The notes beneath the pieces were generated by a model. It searched no databases. It was not told the origin of the DNA and saw nothing but the letters and a program-made list of their open reading frames with translations. Shown here one piece after another: positions 51,739-59,568 of a stretch of 64,000 nt of DNA. Position 1 is the first letter of the stretch. Each line of letters opens with the position of its first letter. Location of the stretch: assembly GCA_013289835.1 (NCBI GenBank), contig JABCZG010000012.1:62001-126000 (forward strand). The letters run 5' to 3'. The stretch is from Acidobacteriota bacterium. Its GTDB lineage: Bacteria > Acidobacteriota > Terriglobia > Acidiferrales > UBA7541. The translations under genes and the position numbers were made by a program.

Positions 51739-51881
51739 ATTGGCCGCGACAAACGCGCGCGAAGGCGGGAATACAAAACAGCGAGGTTTCCCTACCGGTC
51801 CAGGACGTTTGACGTTGGGTTGCGCACTATGCGCGACGCAAAACCGACCGGCCAATGTCAGGAAAAACGTACCTGATTTTT
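51739..51881 (+). ncRNA. Structured RNA candidate ending in a terminator
   Basis: ATTGGCCG (51739-51746) pairs exactly with CGGCCAAT (51849-51856) over about 100 bases. Inside, GTTGCGC-ACTAT-GCGCGAC (51819-51837) is a hairpin. Immediately after the outer stem TCAGG...CCTGA (51858-51876) followed by TTTTT is an intrinsic terminator. No open reading frame uses this strand convincingly. A small RNA of about 150 bases is a reasonable reading, of no known family. Confidence 0.5.
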
Positions 51882-52040
51882 CAGTCTGATACAAGGGTAA
51901 ATTAGCAGTCGGCAGGGGAGAGCGCTAGCGAAGCTGGAAAAGGCCAAGTCGAGGGCGGTTATTTCGACTCTTGCTTCTTCTGTCGTCCAAACTCCAGGCG
52001 GATGGCAGCGCCTTAATTCCGAAATATACCAGGTCGCCAA

Positions 52041-52628
52041 CTAAGAGGACTCTCGCAAAAATCGCGCGGTTGCAGCCGGAGTGCGCGCGGCGCCACGTTT
52101 TTTCGACTCGTCCGCAGTGTCCCAAGAATACTCCATCTCTACCGAACCTTTGAAATAGGCCCCGTCCTCGATGACAAGGACTGGTGCGGTCAGACCCCCC
52201 ATAGCCACTGCCATCTTCTTAATCTCTATTCGGTCCCCCGCACGCAGGTTTCCCTCTACGCTCCCGTACACAAAAATCTCGCGCGCGAAGATATCCGCGA
52301 CCACCCTCGCGGTTGGCCCAATGGTCAACCTCGAGTTTCGAAGTTCAATTCGCCCCTTAAAACTACCGTCAACTTGCAAGTCTTCCGAGCCCGAAATCTC
52401 ACCCGTTATGCGGACACCGGGTCCTAGAGCATTTGGGGATCGACGCTCGGATTCGACCAACAAGCGCGTAGTGTTCGAAGTCGCTATCGTGCCGCGAGAC
52501 TCAGTCGGCAAAGCTTGCCCCAGCTGCTCGGTGGGGGCCCGCAAGACAATGCTCCCGTCCTCTAGGCCACTGCGCAGCCGCTCCACAACAGATGAAGCGG
52601 TGTTCACGGGTTGGAAGAACTTTCCCAT
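52041..52628 (-). CDS. Bactofilin-family polymerising protein
   Basis: The 195-residue protein has the bactofilin (DUF583) right-handed beta-helix core: GVRITGEISGSEDLQVDGSFKGRIELRNSRLTIGPTARVVADIFAREIFVYGSVEGNLRAGDRIEIKKMAVAMGG, flanked by disordered N- and C-terminal tails. Bactofilins form filaments at the membrane and organise cell shape or polar structures. An N-terminal acidic stretch may mediate membrane binding. It overlaps the next gene upstream by 25 bases. Confidence 0.9.
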   Translation of the reverse strand: MGKFFQPVNTASSVVERLRSGLEDGSIVLRAPTEQLGQALPTESRGTIATSNTTRLLVESERRSPNALGPGVRITGEISGSEDLQVDGSFKGRIELRNSRLTIGPTARVVADIFAREIFVYGSVEGNLRAGDRIEIKKMAVAMGGLTAPVLVIEDGAYFKGSVEMEYSWDTADESKKRGAARTPAATARFLRESS

Positions 52629-53011
52629 TCTGTCGCCTTAGCTTTGCCCAATTTTTGTGGCCCATCCTGCTGTTTTTCCCGAAAGATCTCGTGGAAGAGA
52701 TGTTGAAGCATTTCAGCAGCTTCCTTAGCCGTGTCAGCTCTACTCAAAGGGGCTTCCAAAAGCCGAATTGCAACACTTTCCTTTCGAGTCCGTCTGGCGG
52801 AATTCATCGCCGGCCAAAAGAGCCCTGAAGCAAGAGTTCCAATGAAGGCCATCACAGGCTCCCTATAAATGATAGCCCAACCCAACGTGCCAAGTCCCGC
52901 GACCACGAATGCGATCGAAAAACCATAAAGCAGCCGTTCGCCACTCTTGTTTTCCGAAATGGCTTGGTCTATTACCTCCCTCGCCGTTCTCGGTGCTTCC
53001 GGGCTCGCCAT
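52604..53011 (-). CDS. Two-helix membrane protein upstream of bactofilin
   Basis: The 135-residue protein has two adjacent membrane helices (LLYGFSIAFVVAGLGTLGWAIIY and PVMAFIGTLASGLFWPAM) and charged cytoplasmic ends (TREVIDQAISENKSGER, AAEMLQHLFHEIFREKQQDG). It overlaps the bactofilin start and is likely its co-transcribed membrane partner, by context only. Confidence 0.7.
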   Translation of the reverse strand: MASPEAPRTAREVIDQAISENKSGERLLYGFSIAFVVAGLGTLGWAIIYREPVMAFIGTLASGLFWPAMNSARRTRKESVAIRLLEAPLSRADTAKEAAEMLQHLFHEIFREKQQDGPQKLGKAKATEWESSSNP

Positions 53012-53204
53012 GTTAGATTTCTCTCGGTCAGGATAAAGCTACACTAAGATGTACCGCATAGTACATCAAGTCACTCCATCTAAGTTGCTATAAACGCGGA
53101 TTGTAAGACGAGTGGAACACCCTTAAGCCGACAAGGCATCTTGAGCGCCGCTTCCCTCGTGGTTCTCAACAGGACGGGCCTTGACCTTGCCCCTGGCGCC
53201 TCCC

Positions 53205-53308
53205 TTACTTCAACGGGCTAGTCACGCGCACCTCCCCATAACTCTGCCCGCCTGCCAAATCTTCCGAGTAAATCACTTCCGCCCCGCAACTCCCCGCCGC
53301 CTGCGCCA
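53205..53308 (-). pseudogene. Remnant of the 3' end of a VapC-like toxin gene
   Basis: Reading the minus strand, QAAGSCGAEVIYSEDL, then GQSYGEVRV and PLK-stop matches the C-terminus of the intact VapC at 54000-54419 almost residue for residue, with the TAA stop at 53205. The upstream part of the gene is missing, and sequence similarity stops at about 53308. It is a fragment left by duplication or decay. Confidence 0.8.
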
Positions 53309-53383
53309 CCCACTTGTCAATCATTGGCAATCTTTGCCAACCCTGCTATACTCGAAGTCTCTAAACTTCCGAGGTCTTCTGTC

Positions 53384-53647
53384 ATGCCCATGAACATCAG
53401 TCTTACCCCGCATCTGGAGGAGATGATCCGGGAGAAGATCGCCTCCGGCTCCTACAATTCCGCCAGCGAGGTTGTTCGCGAAGCGCTGCGCCTCTTGGAG
53501 CAGGAAGATCAGCTCCGCGCCTTGAAATTGGAGAACCTCCGCCGGGACATTCGCGAAGGTTTGGACAGCGGACCCTCCACCGAATTCCACCCTCACGAAA
53601 TCAAGCGCGCTGCCCGGGAAAAGAAATCAGCGAAAAGCGGCAAGTAA
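53384..53647 (+). CDS. ParD-family antitoxin
   Basis: The 87-residue protein has the ribbon-helix-helix N-terminus SLTPHLEEMIREKIASGSYNSASEVVREALRLLEQ typical of ParD antitoxins and a positively charged C-terminal toxin-binding tail (HPHEIKRAAREKKSAKSGK). A second ATG six bases downstream (53390) is an alternative start. It is immediately followed by the ParE toxin. Such antitoxins repress their own operon. Confidence 0.9.
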   Translation: MPMNISLTPHLEEMIREKIASGSYNSASEVVREALRLLEQEDQLRALKLENLRRDIREGLDSGPSTEFHPHEIKRAAREKKSAKSGK

Positions 53648-53947
53648 ATGTCCCGGCTCCGCATTAGCCCTCGAGCGACGGCGGACTTGCTCGAAATCTG
53701 GAGCTACATTGCGGATGACAGCGTGGCCAACGCAGACGCCTTCGTCGATAAACTCTACGAAACTATTCAGACGTTGGGGCGCCAGCCCGGTTTGGGCCGG
53801 CGCCGGGAGGAGTTGGCTCCTGGGATTCAGAGTTTTCCCCACGGCCGCTACATCCTTTTCTACCGCGCCGTCCCGGGAGCGATCGAAATTGTCCGCGTAC
53901 TGCACAGCGCCCGAGACATCGAAAATATCTTCGACGACCAAGGATGA
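53648..53947 (+). CDS. ParE-family toxin
   Basis: The 99-residue protein matches ParE: LRISPRATADLLEIWSYIADDSVANADAFVDKLYETIQTLGRQPGLGRRREEL and the C-terminal strand FPHGRYILFYRAVPGAIEIVRVLHSARDI. ParE members poison gyrase. The gene follows the antitoxin with no gap. It is the second ParDE/RelBE-like module in the window. Confidence 0.92.
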   Translation: MSRLRISPRATADLLEIWSYIADDSVANADAFVDKLYETIQTLGRQPGLGRRREELAPGIQSFPHGRYILFYRAVPGAIEIVRVLHSARDIENIFDDQG

Positions 53948-53999
53948 GCGGTTTTCAGACTGGAAACTCGCCGCTTGGCGTCGTTCGCGCATTCCCCCC

Positions 54000-54419
54000 T
54001 CACTTCAACGGGTCAATCACGCGCACCTCACCATAACTCTGCCCATCCTCCAAATCCTCCGAATAAATCACTTCCGCCCCGCAACTCCCCGCCGCCTGCA
54101 CAATCAGCGCGTCCCAAAAGGAAATCTTGTACCGCCCCTCGATCTCCAGCGCCTGCACCACCGACTCCGCCGTGTTCACCACGATTTCCCAGCTCGCATA
54201 GTCCTCAATCACCTTTCGCGTCCCCTCCGCCGACAACGGACGCGCTACCTTCCGCCGTAGGCTGACGCATAATTCCTGAAGCACCTGCGTGCTTAGCACT
54301 CCGTTTTCGTTCTCCCACAATTTTTGCACCAGCGCTCGCGCCTTTTCATACTTCGCGCCCTGCGCCAGATCGTGCGCGTACACCAGAATATTTGTATCCA
54401 CAAAGAACTTATCGCTCAT
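54000..54419 (-). CDS. VapC-family PIN-domain toxin
   Basis: The 139-residue PIN-domain RNase has the acidic active-site set: DTNILVYAHD at the N-terminus, EDYAS-type middle helix, and the C-terminal FWDALIVQAAGSCGAEVIYSEDL with the conserved aspartates. VapC toxins cleave tRNA or rRNA. It overlaps its antitoxin by 11 bases. A truncated copy of its end lies at 53205. Confidence 0.9.
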   Translation of the reverse strand: MSDKFFVDTNILVYAHDLAQGAKYEKARALVQKLWENENGVLSTQVLQELCVSLRRKVARPLSAEGTRKVIEDYASWEIVVNTAESVVQALEIEGRYKISFWDALIVQAAGSCGAEVIYSEDLEDGQSYGEVRVIDPLK

Positions 54420-54642
54420 GCAGCTCGTCCCGCGAACCAGGCCGCGTCCACCCTAGATCCAGCCCCACGCGAAGCCGTGCCAGCGCACGCTTTCGCGCAC
54501 GGTCATATCCCGCGCGTTCGCGCACCGCTTCCTCCAGCTTCTCGGCCAGCATCCTGCTGATCGAGCTCCCTTGCTCCGCCGCCAACACCCGCGCTTCCTT
54601 CAAAAGCTCCGCGTCCAGCTTCAAGGTAACGTTTCTTTTCAT
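54409..54642 (-). CDS. RHH antitoxin paired with VapC
   Basis: The 77-residue protein has a ribbon-helix-helix start (MKRNVTLKLDAELLKEARVLAAEQGSSISRMLAEKLEEAVRERAG) and an arginine-rich C-terminal tail that would wrap the toxin. AGGAGAACG precedes the ATG at 54642. It overlaps vapC, the usual antitoxin-first arrangement. Confidence 0.88.
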   Translation of the reverse strand: MKRNVTLKLDAELLKEARVLAAEQGSSISRMLAEKLEEAVRERAGYDRARKRALARLRVGLDLGWTRPGSRDELHER

Positions 54643-54734
54643 CGTTCTCCTGCCCCAGCACACATTTGCGTGCAGCACAAGTTTACGTGCTCGCCATCGC
54701 CGCGTCAACCGGCTCCGGTCCACTTCCCATTTCC

Positions 54735-55010
54735 CGCCTTAAGCCTTCTAACCTTCCTACATGCAACCTTCGAACTTCCCCTTGATTCCGCTACCTAAAC
54801 CTTTTAACCCTCCAACATACAGCCTTCCAACAAGCCTTGACCTATCCACTCTCCGTCCCGCCCTTCCGCCATCCAAAAACCATAGGGGTCGGGGGTGAAT
54901 CCTGTCATTTCCTAGACTCACGGCCCACGAATCACGGGTCTCGGCGCCTCTCCCTCTTCTCCCCCACCTTCAACCTGCTAACCTTCCAACTTGCAAACGC
55001 GCCTTTTACC
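54735..55010. repeat. Degenerate CTTCTAACC-type repeat tract
   Basis: Words such as AAGCCTTCTAACCTTCC, GCAACCTTCGAACTT, ACCTTTTAACCCTCC, AGCCTTCCAACAAGCC and ACCTGCTAACCTTCCAACTT recur with a spacing of roughly 11-20 bases through 54735-54840 and again near 54965-55000. It is non-coding and interrupts the upstream part of the XRE-like gene. Function is unknown; it may be slipped-strand or recombination-derived. Confidence 0.55.
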
Positions 55011-55088
55011 CATCGTTTACCCCCTGTCGACGTAGACTCGGAATTACCCGGTAACGATTCTGATTCACTTGCGCTACCATACGAGCTT

Positions 55089-55904
55089 GTGTCCTCCCTT
55101 CCGCCCAATGAGCAGCTGAAGGAATTGCGCTCGCGATTGGGGATCACCACGCGCGATGTCGCGGAGTTCAGCCTGAAGATCGCAGAGTCCGAGGGCAATC
55201 CCGAATTCCAGATCTCCAACGCCTGGCTCACGCAGATTGAAAATTCGGACTCCGTCCCCAGCATCTTCAAGCTCTACAGCCTGAGCGCCATCTATCGCAT
55301 CAAGTTCACCGACCTGCTGCTGCTCTACGGCCTGGACATGCAGAAGCTGAATCTGCATCAACTAGCCGCGCCCCTGCCGCAAACCCATTTGACCTCGCTC
55401 GAAGTCTATGACGCCGACCGCACCGTCTCCTTCCCCGTGCGCTTTGACCGCTCCTTCGATCTGGACAGCACCAATCTCCTCTCCCGCATGGTCGAACTCT
55501 GGGGAGAAATTCCCATCGCGCTGCTCCAGCACATGGACATCCGGCACAGCCAGTACGGCTTCATCGGGCTCCAGGATTTCACGCTGCACCCCTTGCTCCG
55601 CCCCGGCTCCTTCGTGCAGATCGATGCGCGCGTCCGCAAAGTCCGCCCCATGCGATGGCGCACCGAATTCGATCGCCCTATTTATTTTGTGGAGTTGCGC
55701 GACGGCTACGCGTGTTCCTGGTGTGATTTGCTGGATGGGCAGCTACTGTTGCTGCCGCATCCGCTCTCTCCGTGCAGCGCCCGCCGCTTCAATTACGGCA
55801 CCGACGCGGAAATCGTCGGCCAGGTGACCGCCGTGGCCATGCGCCTTACGGATGCGTCGGATGCCCCTCCCGACGGAACCGCAAAATTGCCAAAGCGAGT
55901 CTGA
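55089..55904 (+). CDS. XRE-like helix-turn-helix protein of unknown role
   Basis: The 271-residue protein (from the GTG at 55089) starts with NEQLKELRSRLGITTRDVAEFSLKIAESEGNPEFQISNAWLTQIENSDSVPSIFKLYSLSAIYRIKFTDLLLLYG, a Cro/XRE-type DNA-binding fold, and continues with a region of strands (ADRTVSFPVRFDRSFDLDSTN... LLRPGSFVQIDARVRKVRPMRW) of unknown type. The longer frame from 54837 runs through low-complexity repeat sequence and is not believed. The start is uncertain. It overlaps the next gene on the other strand by 59 bases. Confidence 0.7.
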   Translation: MSSLPPNEQLKELRSRLGITTRDVAEFSLKIAESEGNPEFQISNAWLTQIENSDSVPSIFKLYSLSAIYRIKFTDLLLLYGLDMQKLNLHQLAAPLPQTHLTSLEVYDADRTVSFPVRFDRSFDLDSTNLLSRMVELWGEIPIALLQHMDIRHSQYGFIGLQDFTLHPLLRPGSFVQIDARVRKVRPMRWRTEFDRPIYFVELRDGYACSWCDLLDGQLLLLPHPLSPCSARRFNYGTDAEIVGQVTAVAMRLTDASDAPPDGTAKLPKRV

Positions 55905-56304
55905 TGTTCGATAGAAACAGCCGCGCAATCGTGGGATTGGCTTCCAGGGGAATGGCCACCCGGTAGGGCTCCAGCTTCTGCCACGCGCGAAGAAATCCTT
56001 CCGGATTTTCCCGCGAAGTTTGCAGGTATTTTTCCAGTTCGCTCACTAGCTCTTCGAGCGAATACGCCGACACCGCATAAAAAACCTGCCGGTGCGCAAT
56101 TTCCAGAGCTTTCCGCGCGGTGTCCGCTTGGAAGCGCGCCGCCAGTCCTTCGTGATGGTACGTGCCGGAATTGTAGTCGCGCGTGGACGCCAGATAAATC
56201 AGGCGCCCAAACTCACATGGAATTCTGGATAACGTGCGCTGCAACAAATCGTCATACGCATCTTGCACGGAAACCAGTCGTACCGAGGCACCCATTCCGC
56301 TCAA
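55846..56304 (-). CDS. Conserved hypothetical protein
   Basis: The 152-residue protein is soluble and helical: FGRLIYLASTRDYNSGTYHHEGLAARFQADTARKALEIAHRQVFYAVSAYSLEELVSELEKYLQTS. It has a HHEG and a YHHEGLAARF pattern that could be a binding site. No family is recognised. It is convergent with the XRE-like gene. Confidence 0.6.
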   Translation of the reverse strand: MSGMGASVRLVSVQDAYDDLLQRTLSRIPCEFGRLIYLASTRDYNSGTYHHEGLAARFQADTARKALEIAHRQVFYAVSAYSLEELVSELEKYLQTSRENPEGFLRAWQKLEPYRVAIPLEANPTIARLFLSNIRLALAILRFRREGHPTHP

Positions 56305-56341
56305 TCCTTTGAATTTCCGACGTTACCTGGTTCGAAACCGG

Positions 56342-56884
56342 TCACACGCCGTGAACTCTTCCGGTTTCCTTCGCAGACTGGAAACCGAGTTGCGCTTCGC
56401 GAATTCGCTGCGCCCAGGCGTCGGCGCGCGCGGCCAGCCCCTGCAAACTTTGCGGGCCCGCGAGTTCGATGGAGACAAACAGAACTCCGCAGAGGAATTG
56501 CAGTGCGCCGTAACGCAGGAGAATGCCGGCTTCTGTCGCGAACTCCAAGTCTTGGCTACCGCGGCTGGCTCGCAGATGCGTTCGAATGATTTGGCGGATT
56601 TGCGCGGAAGTTTGTTGAACCCAGAAAAGTGAGACTGATTTTCGCTCTTGCTCGAAGAATTTTTTGAGTTGTGGGGAGCCCAGCGCGGAGACGTATTCCA
56701 GATCTTTTTTTGCGAAAATTTGGGTGACGAACTCCGCGGGGCACCCGCTTTCGAATTCGCCTTCACGATTCAACGATTCGCTCGTTGCGAAAGAACGGTC
56801 TTGCGCGGACAGCGCGGACTTAACCCACATCACCATCGCGAAAAAAAGCACGACGGCGGCGCTCACCGCGATGGAGATTCCCAT
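56342..56884 (-). CDS. Membrane-anchored protein of unknown function
   Basis: The 180-residue protein starts with one hydrophobic helix (ISIAVSAAVVLFFAMVMWVKSAL), followed by a mostly helical soluble region (FVTQIFAKKDLEYVSALGSPQLKKFFEQERKSVSLFWVQQTSAQIRQIIRTHL) and a second hydrophobic stretch (EAGILLRYGALQFLCGVLFVSIEL). The ATG overlaps the stop of the upstream gene (ATGA), so both are translated from one transcript. Confidence 0.7.
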   Translation of the reverse strand: MGISIAVSAAVVLFFAMVMWVKSALSAQDRSFATSESLNREGEFESGCPAEFVTQIFAKKDLEYVSALGSPQLKKFFEQERKSVSLFWVQQTSAQIRQIIRTHLRASRGSQDLEFATEAGILLRYGALQFLCGVLFVSIELAGPQSLQGLAARADAWAQRIREAQLGFQSAKETGRVHGV

Positions 56885-57642
56885 CACGGATGCACCGCCT
56901 TTTCGAGATATCCGCGGGCCTCGCGGAGGCGGTAGCGCGTGGCCGCGGCCACGCGCGCGTATTGCTGTTCGAACGCAAACTGCCTCTCGGGTTCGGGATC
57001 CGAACGATAGGACCACAAATGGCCGACCCAGACGGTCAGCGCCAAGGCGTAGGAAACCGGGTGCAAGTACGCCAAAAAGCTGCTGCTCATGTTTCCCATC
57101 ACGGCGACGAAGGCCAGTTGGATGACGCTCAGGCCGATGAACAGGCCGTAACCGATTAAAATGCCTCTCAGATTTCGTCCGAAGGGAATTGCGTAGAGGA
57201 GGAATAAGGCCACTAGCGCGAGAATGGTGGTGGCTTGTACGATTCGAACGTCGCGCTCGAGATTCACGCAAGTGGTGATCCAGCGGTGCGCGTCATTCGA
57301 AGCGGCAACGGCTGCGTTCGTGCAGGCCAGAACAAACCCGATGGCGAGCAAGTTGCGGGCCAGGCGGGCCGTTCCCGGATAGGCGGCGAGCGCCACGCGG
57401 CAAATTTCAAACATTACGGCGCAGCCGGCTACTACGCCGAGGAATTCCGTGCTCCAGTAGACAGGAGAATAAAGGCGCGGTTCCCAGCGATATGCGATGA
57501 ACCGCAAAATGTCCTGGAACAAGACAAACGAAATATAGATATAAAAAATCGGATAATACGTCGCGAGCCTGCCGCCAAACGCACGGACGAGCAGAAGGAT
57601 TTCCAGCCCGATGCTTCCCCACCAGATGAGTTGACTCAGCAT
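56884..57642 (-). CDS. Seven-helix membrane protein
   Basis: The 252-residue protein has seven hydrophobic helices beginning LIWWGSIGLEILLLVRAF and ending LALTVWVGHLWSYR, then a basic cytoplasmic tail (YARVAAATRYRLREARGYLEKAVHP). It is not a transporter family I recognise. It overlaps the gene at 56342 by four bases. Confidence 0.75.
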   Translation of the reverse strand: MLSQLIWWGSIGLEILLLVRAFGGRLATYYPIFYIYISFVLFQDILRFIAYRWEPRLYSPVYWSTEFLGVVAGCAVMFEICRVALAAYPGTARLARNLLAIGFVLACTNAAVAASNDAHRWITTCVNLERDVRIVQATTILALVALFLLYAIPFGRNLRGILIGYGLFIGLSVIQLAFVAVMGNMSSSFLAYLHPVSYALALTVWVGHLWSYRSDPEPERQFAFEQQYARVAAATRYRLREARGYLEKAVHP

Positions 57643-57746
57643 CTTCGTTCAAAGCCAGCTTGAGTTACCTGCACCGGGCGAAATGTTAGCACGGGTCGGG
57701 GGAAGTATGCGGAGCACCCCTCCCCCTGTGCGCTAGTGGAATTGTT

Positions 57747-57962
57747 TTACGACGCAAACTCAAAACCGGACGGCGGAGGAATCGGTGGCTGCGGTGAGCC
57801 TCCATCCGCGATCACGGTCGTCGCGTCGTTTACGTAGTTGTTAGTATGGGTGAGCTTTGTGCCACCCTTTACGTTCTCTATACCCGGGTTAATCGGAAAA
57901 AGGGCCACAGCAGCGAACAAACTCATCACACAGACCGCGATCGTGCTTTTTACTATCGACAT
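57747..57962 (-). CDS. Small secreted peptide of unknown function
   Basis: The 71-residue protein has a strong signal segment (STIAVCVMSLFAAVALFPI) and a short mature part (NPGIENVKGGTKLTHTNNYVNDATTVIADGGSPQPPIPPPSGFEFAS). A perfect GGAGG lies five bases before the ATG at 57962, which supports translation. The mature end is proline-rich and has no cysteines. It could be a signalling or structural peptide. Confidence 0.65.
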   Translation of the reverse strand: MSIVKSTIAVCVMSLFAAVALFPINPGIENVKGGTKLTHTNNYVNDATTVIADGGSPQPPIPPPSGFEFAS

Positions 57963-58647
57963 TTGTGCCTCCAAACCAGAAGGGAATGACGGCGCTTGGA
58001 TCGTGACGCCCCGCAGTCCCGAACCCACCTTAGCCTAAGCGCCATTCCCAAAATGCCCGCTCAGAACCAACGCTTGGTTGCAATTCCAACCAATTCCAGG
58101 AAGCGCATTAAGTTGCCAGTGAGCCAATATGTGGTTCGCACCGGCAACGCGCCAGGCAATCCAGTCCGAGGAATGGCCGAGGCGGCGCCACGCGCGAGCC
58201 GAGCCCGGTCGCATGTTGCGCGCGGACAGCCACCTCTTCGTGGACGACCACTGCGTCTCACATTCGGGTCAATTTTTCGGGAGAATTCGGCGAATACGCT
58301 GTCTGCAGTGGCGTTGGGCCTCCTCCCGCACCGGGGCGTTCGGAATCGCCGCAACTCCCAGCTCCGTTCTTAATAACCTCCAGCCGCCCTTGCGGGGTAC
58401 GGCGAATCGTGGGCCCGATTCTTTGGGTCCATCGCCAGCGGTTGTGTTTCCAAGCGGCTGGTACTTTTGCCCAGTCCACCTGCTCGCCGTGAGTCAATAC
58501 TCACGGGGTTACGCGCAGGTGGGCAAAGGCAAAGTCTCCTTCCGTGGAATGGCGGCCCACAAATTTTCAGTCCCGGCGCGCTACTCCGGGCCGCAAGGAT
58601 TGCGTTTTTTTTCGGCGGTCATTTTTGCAGGGAGAGGTTCATTCGAC
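57963..58647. other. Intergenic region without a gene
   Basis: These 685 bases contain several open frames on both strands, but none has a convincing start, composition or motif. A perfect 8-bp hairpin CCGTGAGT-CAAT-ACTCACGG stands at 58487-58506. Composition is GC-rich like the coding regions, so decayed coding sequence is possible. Confidence 0.4.
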
Positions 58648-58905
58648 GTGGCGATCCGCAAAGGCGAGCAATGGAACTGCATCAATCCCGCTTGCAACGG
58701 GGAGGTCTTCGTGATCGCCTCCAGCGAGTTGGAAGGCGGGGTAAATCCGCGCTGTTCCTGCGGCAGCGTAATGAAGCAACCCTATTTGCGCCCGGCTTTG
58801 AAGACGTACCCGGCCACGCAGGAAGCGCGCCAGCGGGTGCAAATTCCGCCGGGTCTATCGCTTGAAGAGCTGGGCTACCAGCACGAACGGAAGTACAAGA
58901 ACTGA
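58648..58905 (+). CDS. Small zinc-ribbon-like protein, paralogue of 6406-6627
   Basis: The 85-residue protein has the cysteine pairs CINPAC and CSCGS in the same spacing as the protein at 6406-6627: WNCINPACNGEVFVIASSELEGGVNPRCSCGSVMKQPYLRPALKTY. The GTG start at 58648 follows GGGAGAGG ten bases earlier, a near copy of the site before the kinase gene at 622. The C-terminal tail differs from the first copy. Function is unknown. Confidence 0.72.
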   Translation: MAIRKGEQWNCINPACNGEVFVIASSELEGGVNPRCSCGSVMKQPYLRPALKTYPATQEARQRVQIPPGLSLEELGYQHERKYKN

Positions 58906-59111
58906 CGTTTTCTTTGTCCAGGGGAAGTTGGAGAGATGAAATTTTTCACCCAGTTTTCGATTTTCCCAAAGCGGATACCAGGTCAAATCGGAGTATTTTC
59001 TACCTCCGCGCCACAACCCAAATCCGAATCCGTACGGCATCACCTCGCCAACATCGTGTATTGCGCGCTCGCCCTGACCTTGTTTTATTTCGTCTCCAGG
59101 CCGGCCTTCAA

Positions 59112-59369
59112 ATGAATCCCCCAAACCAATCCACAAAAACCGCTCCGGAAGATCTTTCTTCCGTGCCGCAGTGCCGGGCTGAGCTTATCTTCTATGCCAA
59201 GACGCGGCAAAAACAGTCCCGCCCCGTCACCATCCTCGGCGAATACACTTGCGATTGCCGCCGTCCCGATTGGCCGCAGCGGTGGCAAGATTGGAGCACC
59301 TCCGCCAACCCCTTCCTCAACCTGTTCCTGTGCCGCGACCACGCCCAAAAACTCGGCCTCCTCGATTAA
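59112..59369 (+). CDS. Small protein of unknown function
   Basis: The 85-residue protein has a cysteine pattern CDCRRPDW and FLCRDHAQ near the C-terminus and an otherwise unremarkable sequence. It has no signal or membrane segment. No good ribosome site precedes the ATG, so the start and reality of the gene are moderately certain at best. Confidence 0.45.
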   Translation: MNPPNQSTKTAPEDLSSVPQCRAELIFYAKTRQKQSRPVTILGEYTCDCRRPDWPQRWQDWSTSANPFLNLFLCRDHAQKLGLLD

Positions 59370-59568
59370 GGCGCGGGTCACGTCGCAGGCATGACTCACG
59401 GTTCACGCAATATTTTCTTCTCCCCCGCAAGGCCAGTGGCTCTTCCGCAACACAGTACCGGGGGGCCATTGTGCCGGACGTTTCCGCCCGGGACGATAGA
59501 AGGGCAAGCGGGGCGAAGGGTGCTCCGCACGGTGGTCTATTGGACTTGAGGAGCGGAAGACGAAGGCT

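Noticed and set aside
54837..55088. N-terminal extension of the XRE-like protein
   Set aside because: It translates low-complexity repeat sequence with no ribosome site, so the protein is started at 55089.
58129..58647. Upstream part of the open frame ending at 58905
   Set aside because: No ribosome site or conserved feature; the zinc-ribbon protein starts at the GTG at 58648 with a strong site.
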